Positions 1 to 8,729 of a DNA stretch of 64,000 nucleotides are shown in pieces. The stretch comes from Kushneria aurantia DSM 21353 (GTDB lineage: Bacteria; Pseudomonadota; Gammaproteobacteria; Pseudomonadales; Halomonadaceae): contig NZ_KB907864.1 in assembly GCF_000382245.1 (NCBI RefSeq), positions 70,424-134,423 on the forward strand, read 5' to 3'. Within the stretch, counting starts at the first letter, position 1. Every line of letters starts with the position of its first letter. The notes under the pieces were generated by a model. The model worked only from the letters and a program-made list of their open reading frames with translations, searched no databases and was not told where the DNA came from. Position numbers and translations under genes: made by a program.

Positions 1-1
1 C

Positions 2-334
2 GGCAGCCTGCTGACGGATGCCATGACGGTTGCCGATGCGCTGGATGCCACGCTGTACGACATGCGCTTCGTCAAGCCGCTCGACAGCGAGGCCGTACTG
101 GCCGCCGCCGCCGATCACGCACTGCTGGTGACCGTCGAGGAGAACGTGGTCGCCGGCGGTGCCGGCAGCGGCGTGGGCGAACTGCTGGCGGCCGCCGGGG
201 TGTCGGTAGGGCTTTTGCAACTGGGCATTCCCGATCAGTTCATCGAGCACGGCACGCCGCAGGAGCTGCGCGCCGACTGCGGCCTCGACGCCCCGGGTAT
301 CGAGGCCGCCATTCGGAAGCGGCTGGCGACCTGA
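2..334 (+). CDS. dxs: 1-deoxy-D-xylulose-5-phosphate synthase, C-terminal fragment
   Basis: The reading frame is already open at the window edge, so this is the 3' end of a gene that begins outside. The roughly 110 visible residues match the C-terminal transketolase-like domain of DXS: a run ending RFVKPLD, then VTVEENVVAGGAGSGVGELL and a GIPDQFIEHGT segment. DXS condenses pyruvate and glyceraldehyde 3-phosphate in the first step of the MEP isoprenoid pathway and uses thiamine diphosphate in the cytoplasm. Its C-terminal domain lacks the cofactor site and helps dimerise. No start or promoter can be judged here. Confidence 0.9.
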   Translation, partial: GSLLTDAMTVADALDATLYDMRFVKPLDSEAVLAAAADHALLVTVEENVVAGGAGSGVGELLAAAGVSVGLLQLGIPDQFIEHGTPQELRADCGLDAPGIEAAIRKRLAT

Positions 335-394
335 CGCTTGACGACTCTCTACACGCTGTAACGACCATTCGCCAAAACGGGAAAAGAGCACATC

Positions 395-1162
395 ATGTTG
401 ATCGTTACCCTGATTGCTGCCCTTGTGGGCTACGCCATCGCCCGCCTGCCGGGCCTTTTGATCGGTGGCCTGCTGGGCTATGCGCTGTTGCGCTGGATGC
501 GTACCAAACTGATCGGCAAGCTGGCCGAGCGCCAGCGCCAGTTTCTCTCTTCTACATTCGCGGTGATGGGGGCGATGAGCCGCGCCGACGGCGAGGTCTC
601 GGAGAGCGAGCGCAAGAGCGCCGAGGCCGTCTTTGATCGCCTTAACCTGGCCGGCGAGCAGCGCGACAAGGCGCGCAGCGATTTCCAGCGCGGCCAGCGC
701 AGCGACTTCGACCTCGATGCCGAACTGGCGCGGCTCAGGCAGGTGGTGGGCGTGCAGCGCGGCCTTCTGCAGGTCTTCTTTCAGGTGCAGCTGGCGGCGC
801 TGGCTGCCGATGGCCGCGTCGACGATGCCGAGCGCGACATGCTGTTGCGCATCGCCCGAGGGCTGGGCTGCTCGCAGGAGGAGCTGGATCGACTGGAGGC
901 GATGCTGTCCGGCGCGGCAGCGGGCGGCGGCACTCACGAGAGCGCTCAGCCGCTGGAGGAAGCCTACCGCACCCTGGGCGTCTCCTCGCAGGCCAGCGAT
1001 GCCGAACTCAAGCGCGCCTATCGCCGTCTGATGAGTGAAAACCACCCCGACAAGCTGGCCGGCAAGGGCATGCCGGAGAGCATGCGGCGCATGGCCGAGC
1101 AGCGCACCAGCGAGATCGGTAACGCCTATGACCGGATTCGTCAGGCCCGTGACGGCGGATGA
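395..1162 (+). CDS. djlA: DjlA-like membrane-anchored DnaJ co-chaperone
   Basis: A 255-residue protein with a short N-terminal hydrophobic segment (about residues 3-32, glycine-rich), a TerB-like helical region (about 50-170) and a C-terminal J domain (about 188-255) with the essential HPD tripeptide at 217-219. This order is typical of DjlA, an inner-membrane J protein that stimulates the ATPase of DnaK and in enterobacteria affects envelope stress signalling. It lies 60 bases after dxs. Its 3' end overlaps the next gene by 35 bases if that gene starts at 1128. Assignment rests on domain order and length. Confidence 0.9.
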   Translation: MLIVTLIAALVGYAIARLPGLLIGGLLGYALLRWMRTKLIGKLAERQRQFLSSTFAVMGAMSRADGEVSESERKSAEAVFDRLNLAGEQRDKARSDFQRGQRSDFDLDAELARLRQVVGVQRGLLQVFFQVQLAALAADGRVDDAERDMLLRIARGLGCSQEELDRLEAMLSGAAAGGGTHESAQPLEEAYRTLGVSSQASDAELKRAYRRLMSENHPDKLAGKGMPESMRRMAEQRTSEIGNAYDRIRQARDGG

Positions 1163-1790
1163 TGCCTCGATAGAGGGGTGGCTGCGGCAGGCGCACGCCT
1201 GCGCTGGCGACGCCGGGGGTTTGCGTACGCTGTACGAGCGCTGGGCGCCGCACTACAACCGCGACATGCTGCGCGGCGGCTACCGCGCCCCGGCGCTGGT
1301 GGTCGAACTGCTCATCGAGTGCGGCGTCACCGACCGCCGGGCGGACCTGCTCGACGCGGGCTGCGGCACCGGGCTGGTCGGCGTGGCGTTGGTCGAGCGG
1401 GGTTTCGAGTGCCTCGACGGTGTCGATCTGTGCGATGCGATGGTGGCACTGGCCGCCGGCACCGACGTCTACCGCCACCTGGCCGGCGGCGTCGATCTTA
1501 ACCGCGGTCTTGCCGGTTTTGCCGACGCAAGCGTCGATGCGGTCGTCAGCGCCGGCGTCTTCGGCCCCGGCCAGGTGGCTCCCGAGGCGCTCAATGCGCT
1601 GCTGCGACTGGTGCGCCCCGGGGGCGTGGTGGTGCTCACTACCTCTGCCGAAGAGCGTGAGCGTTACGCTTTTCAGCACTACCTGGCGCGCAGGGTCGCG
1701 GCGGGTGATTGCGCCCTGGAAAGGCGGCTCGAAAGCGCCCCCTGGCTGGGCGCGGCGAACGCTGATTACTGGGCGCTGCGGGTGGGGTGA
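1128..1790 (+). CDS. Class I SAM-dependent methyltransferase
   Basis: About 220 residues with a Rossmann-type SAM-binding motif, LLDAGCGTGLVG, around residue 74, followed by an acidic post-I strand ending in GVDLCDAM and a motif LVRPGGVVVLTT typical of small-molecule methyltransferases. The frame is open upstream to 1035, but that part lies inside djlA. I choose the ATG at 1128; a GTG at 1149 is also possible, and neither has a strong ribosome-binding site. The overlap with djlA suggests translational coupling. The substrate cannot be told from sequence. Confidence 0.75.
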   Translation: MTGFVRPVTADDASIEGWLRQAHACAGDAGGLRTLYERWAPHYNRDMLRGGYRAPALVVELLIECGVTDRRADLLDAGCGTGLVGVALVERGFECLDGVDLCDAMVALAAGTDVYRHLAGGVDLNRGLAGFADASVDAVVSAGVFGPGQVAPEALNALLRLVRPGGVVVLTTSAEERERYAFQHYLARRVAAGDCALERRLESAPWLGAANADYWALRVG

Positions 1791-1797
1791 AGACAGC

Positions 1798-3084
1798 TCA
1801 ACCGGCCCTCTTGCGTTTTGCTGGTGCGCGGCTGCCGTGTGCCATGACGCAGTTGCGTCCGGCATTTTTGGCCTTGTAAAGACTCTTGTCGGCCGCCTTG
1901 ATCACTTCCTCGGGGGTGGCGAGCTGTGCCGTGCGTTCCGCTACGCCGATGCTGATGGTGACCGAGAGGCCGCCGGCGGCTCGGGCCGAACCAGTGCGCC
2001 GACCTGCTCCCTTTCTGTCGTCGCCGGGGCGGGTGTTGCGGTCCCGGGGCTGCATCACATAGTTTTCGATCGACTCCCGTACGGCCTCGATATGCGGCAG
2101 ACACTGTGCGATCGACTTGCCGGGGAAGACAATAGTGAACTCTTCACCGCCATATCGATAGGCCTTGCCGCCGCCGGTGACGCCGCGAAGCTGTGCGGCC
2201 ACCATTTTCAATACCTGGTCGCCGACATCATGACCGTGGGTATCGTTGAATTTCTTGAAATGGTCGACGTCGGTCATTGCCAGGGTATAGCGGCGTCCCA
2301 GTCGCTGAAGTTTTTCGTTGAGGGCGCGACGCCCGGGCAGACCGGTCAACTCATCGACGAAAGCCATGTGAAAGGATTCGTGTACCAGGGCGGCACTCAG
2401 CATGATCAGGGCTGCCGTCGTGACCAGCGTCAGCGCCTCGGGATGTCGGAAAATATAGGGCAGCGTCCAGAAAAAGGCGCTCATCGCGACCAGTTGTGCC
2501 GCATGAGCAGGTCGGTTGTCGAGTATCGACGGCAGCGTCAGGGCCCCGAAGGAGATAGCGAAGGTCAGCATGATCGGCTGTGGCAGCGGCAGCAGGACGA
2601 ATGACGGCAGCGGCAGCCAGTTGTCCAGCAGCCAGTTCGAGAGTTGCCCGGAGAAGTATTGCTGCACAATCCGCGCCCCCAGCAGCAGCACACCGAGTGC
2701 GATCAGACGCAGCAGAATGTCCTTGAAGGGGTGAGCGCGCTCACGCCAGAGCGCAAACAGGGTAAAGATCGGCGGCAGCAGCAGGGCCGTCAGCAGGAAG
2801 GTAAGTTGAGTATCGGCACGGACTTCGCCGTGGCGGAGCATGAAGTGAAGGTGCGGCATCAGCAACTGGTAGGCCAGTAGCAGGATGATGATCAGAAACA
2901 GGGTTCTGATGCGATCATAGACGAGGCTCAGTACGCTGCCGAGCGCGCCGATCAGCCACGGCAACAGACCCACGACATCGACCAGCGAGTGAGGTAGCCA
3001 CTGGCTGCGAATCAGCAGCAGGGCGATGCCGGCGAGTGCCAGTGGCAGTAAAAAGGGGATCGATCGATGAACGGCTTGCCTCAC
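1798..3084 (-). CDS. Membrane-bound diguanylate cyclase (GGDEF)
   Basis: About 428 residues. The N-terminal half has some six or seven hydrophobic segments and no recognisable sensor fold; the C-terminal half (about 265-425) is a GGDEF domain with an intact GGEEF active loop near residue 312 and the preceding DVDHFKKFND metal/substrate motif. It should make cyclic di-GMP from two GTP at the membrane. No RxxD inhibitory site is seen five residues before GGEEF. An ATG at 3195 gives a longer frame, but those 37 residues look non-coding; I prefer the GTG at 3084, preceded by GGACAGG. It is convergent with the methyltransferase, which ends 8 bases away. Confidence 0.85.
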   Translation of the reverse strand: MRQAVHRSIPFLLPLALAGIALLLIRSQWLPHSLVDVVGLLPWLIGALGSVLSLVYDRIRTLFLIIILLLAYQLLMPHLHFMLRHGEVRADTQLTFLLTALLLPPIFTLFALWRERAHPFKDILLRLIALGVLLLGARIVQQYFSGQLSNWLLDNWLPLPSFVLLPLPQPIMLTFAISFGALTLPSILDNRPAHAAQLVAMSAFFWTLPYIFRHPEALTLVTTAALIMLSAALVHESFHMAFVDELTGLPGRRALNEKLQRLGRRYTLAMTDVDHFKKFNDTHGHDVGDQVLKMVAAQLRGVTGGGKAYRYGGEEFTIVFPGKSIAQCLPHIEAVRESIENYVMQPRDRNTRPGDDRKGAGRRTGSARAAGGLSVTISIGVAERTAQLATPEEVIKAADKSLYKAKNAGRNCVMAHGSRAPAKRKRAG

Positions 3085-3337
3085 GTGCCTGTCCGATGCG
3101 TGCTGGGAACCTGGCGATGGCGATCTCCTGCCAGAGTGGTGCCGGAGGATACCGACCCACATCGCCCTTTGCGGAATACCACTGTCTATCGGCAAAAGCT
3201 GCGAATCATTGAGAGGTATCGGCTGTTTACCACAAACCGATCGATGGGGACGCAGGCCGGGCGTCTCTGCGCAGCCTCATGGCAGAAGTTATCCGGGTCC
3301 GGTAGCGGCGACGGACAGCGGCGGGTCATTGCGCCTT

Positions 3338-3859
3338 CTAACGAGTCGACTCCGGATTCTGGCGCAGATATTCCCGGGTGGCCGAATCCTCTTCCTCCAT
3401 CGCCTGTTTGCGTAACTTGCGGCGCAACTGCGCCTTCTCGAAGCGCAGTTGCTGCAGCGGCGTGGTGATGTCCAGTTCGGGCACCTTCTGCGGCCTGCCC
3501 TCGCCGTTGACCGCTACCATGGTGAAGTAGCAGCTGTTGGTGTGGCGCACCGAGCGCTGCTGGATGTTTTCGGCGACTACCTTGATACCTACCTCCATCG
3601 AGGAGGTGCCGGCGTAGTTGATCGAGGCGAGAAAGGTGACCAGCTCGCCGACGTTGATCGGCTGTTTGAAGATCACCTGATCGACCGACAGCGTTACCAC
3701 ATAGGAGCCCGCATAGCGGCTGGCACAGGCGTAGGCCACTTCGTCGAGCTTTTTAAGAATTGCGCCGCCGTGCACCTTGCCGGAGAAATTCGACATGTCG
3801 GGGGTCATCAGCACGGTGAGCGTCAGCTCGTGGCTGCTGAGGTTATGGGTTTCCATCAC
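3338..3859 (-). CDS. Hotdog-fold acyl-CoA thioesterase
   Basis: 173 residues of the bacterial acyl-CoA hydrolase type: the N-terminal MTPDMSNFSGKVHGGAILK segment holds the hotdog-helix HGG motif, followed by LDEVAYACASRYAG and the VDQVIFKQPI strand. It is expected to hydrolyse acyl-CoA thioesters in the cytoplasm; chain-length preference is not predictable. An AGGAGA ribosome-binding site precedes the ATG. The last 40 residues are charged and helical, as in the longer YkhA/BACH-like members rather than short YciA. It is transcribed alone, 250 bases upstream of the diguanylate cyclase. Confidence 0.88.
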   Translation of the reverse strand: MMETHNLSSHELTLTVLMTPDMSNFSGKVHGGAILKKLDEVAYACASRYAGSYVVTLSVDQVIFKQPINVGELVTFLASINYAGTSSMEVGIKVVAENIQQRSVRHTNSCYFTMVAVNGEGRPQKVPELDITTPLQQLRFEKAQLRRKLRKQAMEEEDSATREYLRQNPESTR

Positions 3860-4160
3860 GGTCTCCTGATGCGAGCTTCACGGTAGTGCCGGTGAGTTCG
3901 CCTTGTTATTGATTCGCGTCCACGAGAATAGCGCATTTCGCTGCCGCTGCGTGGCAACAAAAGGGCTTCACTATGGTTTTAAACGCCGGTTTCAGCATTC
4001 TTCCGGGGTATGATTTGTCAACCGCCACCTGATAACCGAGGCGCCCTCAAGCTGATCGCCACGGGTTTAAAAAATGCCTGAAAATTAATATTTTACATTA
4101 CATCGCGGCGGCGTCAGGATAAGCGATCCGCGCTCTTTTGTTATCTCACGAGTCACTTCG
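3860..4160. other. Intergenic region between divergent thioesterase and exchanger genes
   Basis: This 301-base divergent gap must hold the promoters of both neighbours. It becomes AT-rich near 4070-4100. I looked for a yybP-ykoY type metal riboswitch because the plus-strand gene is a cation exchanger, but saw no convincing consensus. No repeat or RNA gene is evident. Confidence 0.5.
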
Positions 4161-5171
4161 ATGATCGCCGTTACACTTTTAATGCTGGTGTCGCTGGCCG
4201 TGATTCTGGCCGCCTCGGAGCTTTTTACCAATGCGCTGGAGCACTTCGGCGAGCGGGCGCGTCTCTCCGAGGGCGCGACCGGTTCCGTGTTCGCCTCGGT
4301 AGGCACCGCGCTGCCGGAAACCATGGTGCCTCTGCTGGCGATTCTGGCCGGCAGTCAGGACCCCGAGCTGGGCGCCGAGATCGGAGTGGGGTCGATTCTG
4401 GGTTCACCGCTGATGCTGTCGACGCTGTCGGTCTTTCTGATGGGGCTTTCGGTGCTGCGCCGGCGAGGGCTGCAGGGCGTCCTGACGCCGGAGCCGCGCG
4501 GTATCAAGCGCGACCTCAACTTCTATTTGATCGCCTTTTCGCTCTCCACCCTGGCGCTGTTCATTCCGCCCGCGCTCTATGTCCTGCGGTTGGCGATTTG
4601 CCTGGCACTGATGGCGCTCTACGGTCTTTACGTGGCGCGCACTCTTCATGTTTCCGGCGCGCGGGTCGAAGCGGGTGAACTGACCAGTGCCGATGCCCCC
4701 CTGCACCTGACCCTGCTGAGGCTACCGAACCACCTGGTCACCATTGTGCTACAGCTGCTGGTGGGGTTGGGGCTGCTGATCGCCGGGGCGCGCTGGTTCA
4801 TCGATGGGGTCAGCGCGGCGTCGGATCTGCTGGGGGTGTCACCGCTGCTGATCGCGCTGCTGGTGATTCCGCTGGCCACCGAGCTGCCGGAGAAGGTCAA
4901 CAGTATTCTCTGGGTTCGGCGCGGGCGGGATACGCTGGCTTTTGGCAATATTTCCGGGGCGATGGTGTTTCAGGGCACACTGCTGCCGGCGATCGGCATT
5001 CTGCTGACCCCCTGGACGCCGCGACCGGAGATCATGCAGGGGCTGGTGGTGACGCTGCTGGCCGCCGTCGTGCTGCGTGTTGCAATTCGTCGCGGGCGCA
5101 TCCCGCTGTGGCTTCTGGGCGTCAACGGGCTGCTCTACGTCGCCTACATCGCCATCAGCGTGGCGCACTGA
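4161..5171 (+). CDS. CaCA-family sodium/calcium exchanger-like membrane protein
   Basis: 336 residues, about ten hydrophobic segments in two homologous halves. The first alpha repeat contains VGTALPETMVPLL followed by IGVGSILGSPLM; the second contains PLATELPEKVNSIL followed by GNISGAMVFQGTLLP. Both key glutamates of the (G/A)TxLPE motifs are present. Members exchange sodium or protons for calcium or related cations across the inner membrane. The second repeat departs from the usual GNxxGSN sequence, so ion specificity is uncertain. The downstream ribA gene is convergent, ending 7 bases away. Confidence 0.85.
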   Translation: MIAVTLLMLVSLAVILAASELFTNALEHFGERARLSEGATGSVFASVGTALPETMVPLLAILAGSQDPELGAEIGVGSILGSPLMLSTLSVFLMGLSVLRRRGLQGVLTPEPRGIKRDLNFYLIAFSLSTLALFIPPALYVLRLAICLALMALYGLYVARTLHVSGARVEAGELTSADAPLHLTLLRLPNHLVTIVLQLLVGLGLLIAGARWFIDGVSAASDLLGVSPLLIALLVIPLATELPEKVNSILWVRRGRDTLAFGNISGAMVFQGTLLPAIGILLTPWTPRPEIMQGLVVTLLAAVVLRVAIRRGRIPLWLLGVNGLLYVAYIAISVAH

Positions 5172-5177
5172 TGCTGC

Positions 5178-5816
5178 TCAGCGGCTAATACGCTCGCAGT
5201 CGGTATCGGCTGCCGGCACGAACTGTGCCAGTGCCATCATGTGGCCGAGCTTGTCCGCCTTGGTGGCCAGATACTGCTCGTTATGGGCATTGAGTCCGGT
5301 GGTCAGCGGTACCCGCTCGCTGATCTCGATGCCGGCCTCCTGCAGCGCGATCACCTTGCGCGGATTGTTGGTCATCAGCCGCAGGCGGGCGATGCCAAGG
5401 TGTGCCAGCATCGGGATGCAAAGGTCGTAGCGGCGCATGTCGGCGTCGAAGCCCAGCGCCTCGTTGGCCTCCACCGTATCGGCCCCCTCGTCCTGCAGAT
5501 GATAGGCGCGAATCTTGTTCAAAAGCCCGATGCCGCGCCCCTCCTGGCGCAGGTAGAGCAGCACGCCACGGCCTTCTTCAGCGATGCGGCGCAGGGCATT
5601 CTGCAGCTGATAGCCGCAGTCGCAGCGCATCGAGAAGAGAGCGTCGCCGGTCAGGCATTCGGAGTGCACGCGGCCCAGTACCGGTTCACCGTCATCGACC
5701 TCACCCAGGGTGAGCGCGATATGATCCTTGCCGGTTTCATCGTCCTCGAAACCGTGCATGTTGAAGGTCGCCCAGGGGGTGGGCAGGCGCGAGCTGGCGA
5801 TGAATCTGATTGTCAC
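5178..5816 (-). CDS. ribA: GTP cyclohydrolase II
   Basis: 212 residues, close to the usual length of stand-alone RibA. The zinc site is visible as Cys54, Cys65 and Cys67 (C-x10-C-x-C), followed by [22 protein letters not shown] and the MTNNPRK segment that binds the substrate. The enzyme opens GTP to 2,5-diamino-6-ribosylamino-pyrimidinone 5'-phosphate, the first committed step of riboflavin synthesis. It is monofunctional, with no fused RibB domain. It is divergent from hemE, and no FMN riboswitch is visible in the short gap. Confidence 0.95.
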   Translation of the reverse strand: MTIRFIASSRLPTPWATFNMHGFEDDETGKDHIALTLGEVDDGEPVLGRVHSECLTGDALFSMRCDCGYQLQNALRRIAEEGRGVLLYLRQEGRGIGLLNKIRAYHLQDEGADTVEANEALGFDADMRRYDLCIPMLAHLGIARLRLMTNNPRKVIALQEAGIEISERVPLTTGLNAHNEQYLATKADKLGHMMALAQFVPAADTDCERISR

Positions 5817-6045
5817 ATTAACCTCAATAGTGGCCTGGGCCGAAGCCGGTCGCTTCCTGACCCCATCCCTGTGGCCGGGCGTAACCGAACACTTTAAAGG
5901 ATAGATGAATAGCCTGTGTCATTCAGATGATATCTGACTCTTGAATGACGTGTGGGAGACTATCGCTGCCTGATCTTGAGTCAGGCGACAATTCGCCATG
6001 GCGGTTACAATAACGGCCAATCCATTTTTTGCTGGTACCGGATTC

Positions 6046-7107
6046 ATGACGCTTGATAACGACCGCCTCCTGCGTGCCCTGGCGCGTCAGGAGGTCGACC
6101 GAACACCGGTCTGGATGATGCGCCAGGCAGGTCGCTACCTGCCCGAATACCTCGCCGTGCGCGAGCGCGCCGGCAGTTTCATGTCGCTGTGCCGCGATCG
6201 CGATATGGCCTGCGAGGTGACGCTGCAGCCGCTGGAGCGCTTCGATCTCGACGCCGCCATCCTGTTCTCCGATATCCTCACCATCCCCGATGCGATGGAT
6301 CTGGGCCTGTGGTTCGAACCCGGGGAGGGGCCGCGCTTTCGCAAGCCGGTACGCGACGCCGCGTCGATCGATGCGCTGAAAGTGCCGGACGCCGAGCGCG
6401 ATCTCGATTATGTGATGAACGCTGTCTCGACCATCCGTGCCGAGCTCAACGGTCGCGTGCCGCTGATCGGTTTCTCGGGCAGTCCCTGGACGCTGGCAAC
6501 CTATATGGTCGAGGGCGGTCCCAGCAAGGATTTCCGTCATGTGAAGGGGTTGCTCTACGGTCAGCCGCAGGTGCTGCACCAGCTGCTCGACAAACTGGCG
6601 CAGTCGGTGACCGATTATCTCAATGCCCAGATTCGCGCCGGTGCCCAGGCCGTCCAGATTTTCGATACCTGGGGCGGTTCACTCTCCACGCCGGCCTATC
6701 GTGCCTTTTCGTTGGCCTATATGGAGAGGATCGTCAGTGGTCTGATCCGCGAGCGCGAAGGGCGCCGCGTGCCGGTGATCGTCTTTACCAAGAACGGTGG
6801 TCAGTGGCTCGAGCAGATCGCCGATATCGGCGCCGACGGCGTGGGGCTCGACTGGACCACCGAACTGGGCGATGCCCGTGCGCGTATCGGCGATCGGGTC
6901 GCCCTGCAGGGCAATCTCGATCCGTCGGCGCTGTTCGGTTCGCCGCAGGTAATCCGTGAAGAAGTGGCGCGCCTGCTGGCAAGCTTTGGTCACGGCAACG
7001 GCCATGTCTTTAACCTCGGCCACGGTATTTCGCAGTTTACGCCGATCGATAACGTCACCGCCTTTATCGACTGCCTGCATGAGCTCAGTCCGCGCTATCA
7101 CCGCTGA
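6046..7107 (+). CDS. hemE: Uroporphyrinogen decarboxylase
   Basis: 353 residues, matching the family length of about 354. The signature [17 protein letters not shown] near the N terminus and the [16 protein letters not shown] segment are intact. HemE removes four carboxyl groups from uroporphyrinogen III to give coproporphyrinogen III in haem synthesis. An in-frame ATG at 5998 would add 16 residues not typical of the family, so the ATG at 6046 is preferred. A short inverted repeat lies upstream in the gap with ribA. Its 3' end overlaps the start of a degenerate DCC-family remnant. Confidence 0.96.
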   Translation: MTLDNDRLLRALARQEVDRTPVWMMRQAGRYLPEYLAVRERAGSFMSLCRDRDMACEVTLQPLERFDLDAAILFSDILTIPDAMDLGLWFEPGEGPRFRKPVRDAASIDALKVPDAERDLDYVMNAVSTIRAELNGRVPLIGFSGSPWTLATYMVEGGPSKDFRHVKGLLYGQPQVLHQLLDKLAQSVTDYLNAQIRAGAQAVQIFDTWGGSLSTPAYRAFSLAYMERIVSGLIREREGRRVPVIVFTKNGGQWLEQIADIGADGVGLDWTTELGDARARIGDRVALQGNLDPSALFGSPQVIREEVARLLASFGHGNGHVFNLGHGISQFTPIDNVTAFIDCLHELSPRYHR

Positions 7108-7180
7108 GTCAGGCGCGCTGCGGCAACTGGTGGTGTTCGACGGCGAATGCCCGCTTTGCCGCCGGTTGGGCTGCCCGATA
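7079..7180 (+). pseudogene. Remnant of a DCC/DUF393 thiol-disulfide oxidoreductase-like gene
   Basis: An ATG inside the end of hemE opens a frame that reads LRQLVVFDGECPLCRR. This matches the N-terminal signature of the DCC family, where D-G-x-C-x-x-C is the redox motif. After about 31 residues the similarity stops and the rest (open to 7357) is unlike the roughly 130-residue family. I read it as the 5' stub of a gene that followed hemE and lost its body by deletion. It could be a short expressed peptide, but that is less likely. Confidence 0.5.
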
Positions 7181-7370
7181 CCCTCACCTGATTGCACCAG
7201 AGCTGTGCTCGGACGGTTTGGCGTCGCTGTCTGCAACGAGTCTCGCACTTTTCGGGCTCGCTGCACTCGTGCAATGCGCCCTTTTTTGGCGCAGATAGAC
7301 CGGGTATTACATGGCCGTCGCGATTTCTACTCGCGGAATGAATCGAGTGAAGTATAAGCGTTATTTAAAA

Positions 7371-7387
7371 TGCACTGTTTCGGTGCA
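7371..7387 (+). promoter_or_regulatory. NtrC-binding-site-like dyad upstream of aapJ
   Basis: TGCACTGTTTCGGTGCA fits the NtrC consensus TGCACC-N5-GGTGCA with one mismatch. It lies about 120 bases upstream of the -24 element at 7508, the usual distance for an enhancer. The call is a consensus match plus context. Confidence 0.7.
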
Positions 7388-7507
7388 TTATCGTGTCGGT
7401 GATGATCGGGCTGGTGCGCGCTGGCGTCCGTAAAAGATGACAATCTTTGCTCCAGGATTAAATTTTTACTTTCAATAACAATATCTTGCATTGTCATGGT
7501 GACGTTC

Positions 7508-7523
7508 TGGAACACTCCTTGCA
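7508..7523 (+). promoter_or_regulatory. Sigma-54 (-24/-12) promoter of the aap operon
   Basis: TGGAACACTCCTTGCA matches the sigma-54 consensus TGGCACG-N4-TTGCA, with the GG and GC dinucleotides exactly 12 bases apart. Transcription would begin near 7534, giving a leader of about 60 bases before aapJ. With the upstream NtrC-like dyad this predicts activation under nitrogen limitation. Confidence 0.75.
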
Positions 7524-7596
7524 GTGACTATGGCAGGCGTCGCCGGTAACCAGGTTACGTCAATCCATTCATCGCAAGCCACAGGATGCAGTGATA

Positions 7597-8631
7597 ATGA
7601 CAAGCAAAAGCGCAGTGAAGCTGAGTGCAGTAACAGGTGCCGCTGTCGCGGCGATGCTGGGTGTCAGCAGTGCCAATGCGACTACGCTGGAAGATGTCAA
7701 CAGCAGCGGTGAGTTTACCTGCGGTGTCAGTACCGGCCTGCCGGGCTTCTCGGCGCCCAACGACCAGGGGCGCTGGACCGGTATCGACGTCGAAGTATGT
7801 CGTGCTGTCGCCGCCGCCGTGTTCAACGACCCGGAAGCCGTGGTGTTTACGCCGTTGACCGCCGCCGAGCGCTTCACCGCGCTGCAGTCCGGCGAGATCG
7901 ACGTGCTGTCGCGTAACACCACCTGGACGGCGACTCGCGATAACTCGCTGGGTCTCAACTTCACCGGCGTCAACTTCTATGACGGCCAGGGTTTTCTGGT
8001 ACGCAACGACCTTGGCGTTGACAGTGCCACCCAGCTCGACGGCGCGGCGGTCTGTGTACAGTCCGGTACCACCACCGAGCTGAACCTTGCCGACTATTTC
8101 AGCGCCAACGATATGCAGTATCAGCAGGTCGCTTTTGATACTTCGGCGCAGTCCGCTCAGGGCTTTGAAAGCGGCCGTTGTGATGTGCTGACCTCCGACT
8201 CCTCGCAGCTCGCAGCGCTGCGCCTGCAGCTCTCCGACCCCGCCAGCGTCAAGGTGTTGCCCGAGCGTATCTCCAAGGAGCCGCTGGGTCCGGTGGTGCG
8301 TCAGGGTGACGACGAGTGGTTCGATATCGTCAAATGGACTCTGTTCGCCATGATCAACGCCGAGGAGATGGGCGTGACCAGCGAAAACGTCGACCAGATG
8401 CGCGACAATCCGCCCAATCCGGATGTGGCACGTCTACTGGGGCAGGATGGCAGCTACGGCGAGCAGCTGGGTCTGTCCAACGACTGGGCCTACAACATCA
8501 TCAAGCAGGTAGGTAACTACGGTGAGGTGTATGCCAACACCGTGGGCATGAACTCGCCGCTGGAGATCGAGCGCGGCATCAACGCGCTGTGGACCGATGG
8601 CGGCATCATGTACGCACCGCCGATCCGCTGA
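7597..8631 (+). CDS. aapJ: General L-amino-acid ABC transporter, periplasmic binding protein
   Basis: 344 residues with a clean Sec signal peptide (positively charged start, hydrophobic core, predicted cleavage after SANA at residue 28). The mature part is a family-3 solute-binding protein of the AapJ/BztA type: GRWTGIDVEVCRAVAAAVF, then LSRNTTWTATRDNSLGLNFTG, and a C-terminal RGINALWTDGGIMYAPP. It captures a range of L-amino acids in the periplasm. The ATG at 7597 is preferred over a GTG at 7591 because ACAGGA is 10 bases away. It is first in the aapJQMP operon, behind a sigma-54 promoter. Confidence 0.95.
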   Translation: MTSKSAVKLSAVTGAAVAAMLGVSSANATTLEDVNSSGEFTCGVSTGLPGFSAPNDQGRWTGIDVEVCRAVAAAVFNDPEAVVFTPLTAAERFTALQSGEIDVLSRNTTWTATRDNSLGLNFTGVNFYDGQGFLVRNDLGVDSATQLDGAAVCVQSGTTTELNLADYFSANDMQYQQVAFDTSAQSAQGFESGRCDVLTSDSSQLAALRLQLSDPASVKVLPERISKEPLGPVVRQGDDEWFDIVKWTLFAMINAEEMGVTSENVDQMRDNPPNPDVARLLGQDGSYGEQLGLSNDWAYNIIKQVGNYGEVYANTVGMNSPLEIERGINALWTDGGIMYAPPIR

Positions 8632-8652
8632 TCCCGTTTGAAGCACCTTTAA

Positions 8653-8674
8653 AAGCCGCCCTCCGGGGCGGCTT
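8653..8674 (+). terminator. Hairpin between aapJ and aapQ
   Basis: An 8-bp perfect stem (AAGCCGCC with GGCGGCTT) around a 6-base loop, without a U tract. Such hairpins between a binding-protein gene and its permease genes commonly stabilise the upstream mRNA or partly terminate, which would raise AapJ over the membrane subunits. This role is inferred. Confidence 0.6.
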
Positions 8675-8729
8675 CGTTGATCCGCGCCCGTTTCCGGGCG
8701 CCTGATTGTTGTAGAACGGAGAAGCGCCG

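Noticed and set aside
6311-6321. tRNA T-loop-like GGTTCGAAC
   Set aside because: It lies inside hemE coding sequence and no cloverleaf can be built around it.
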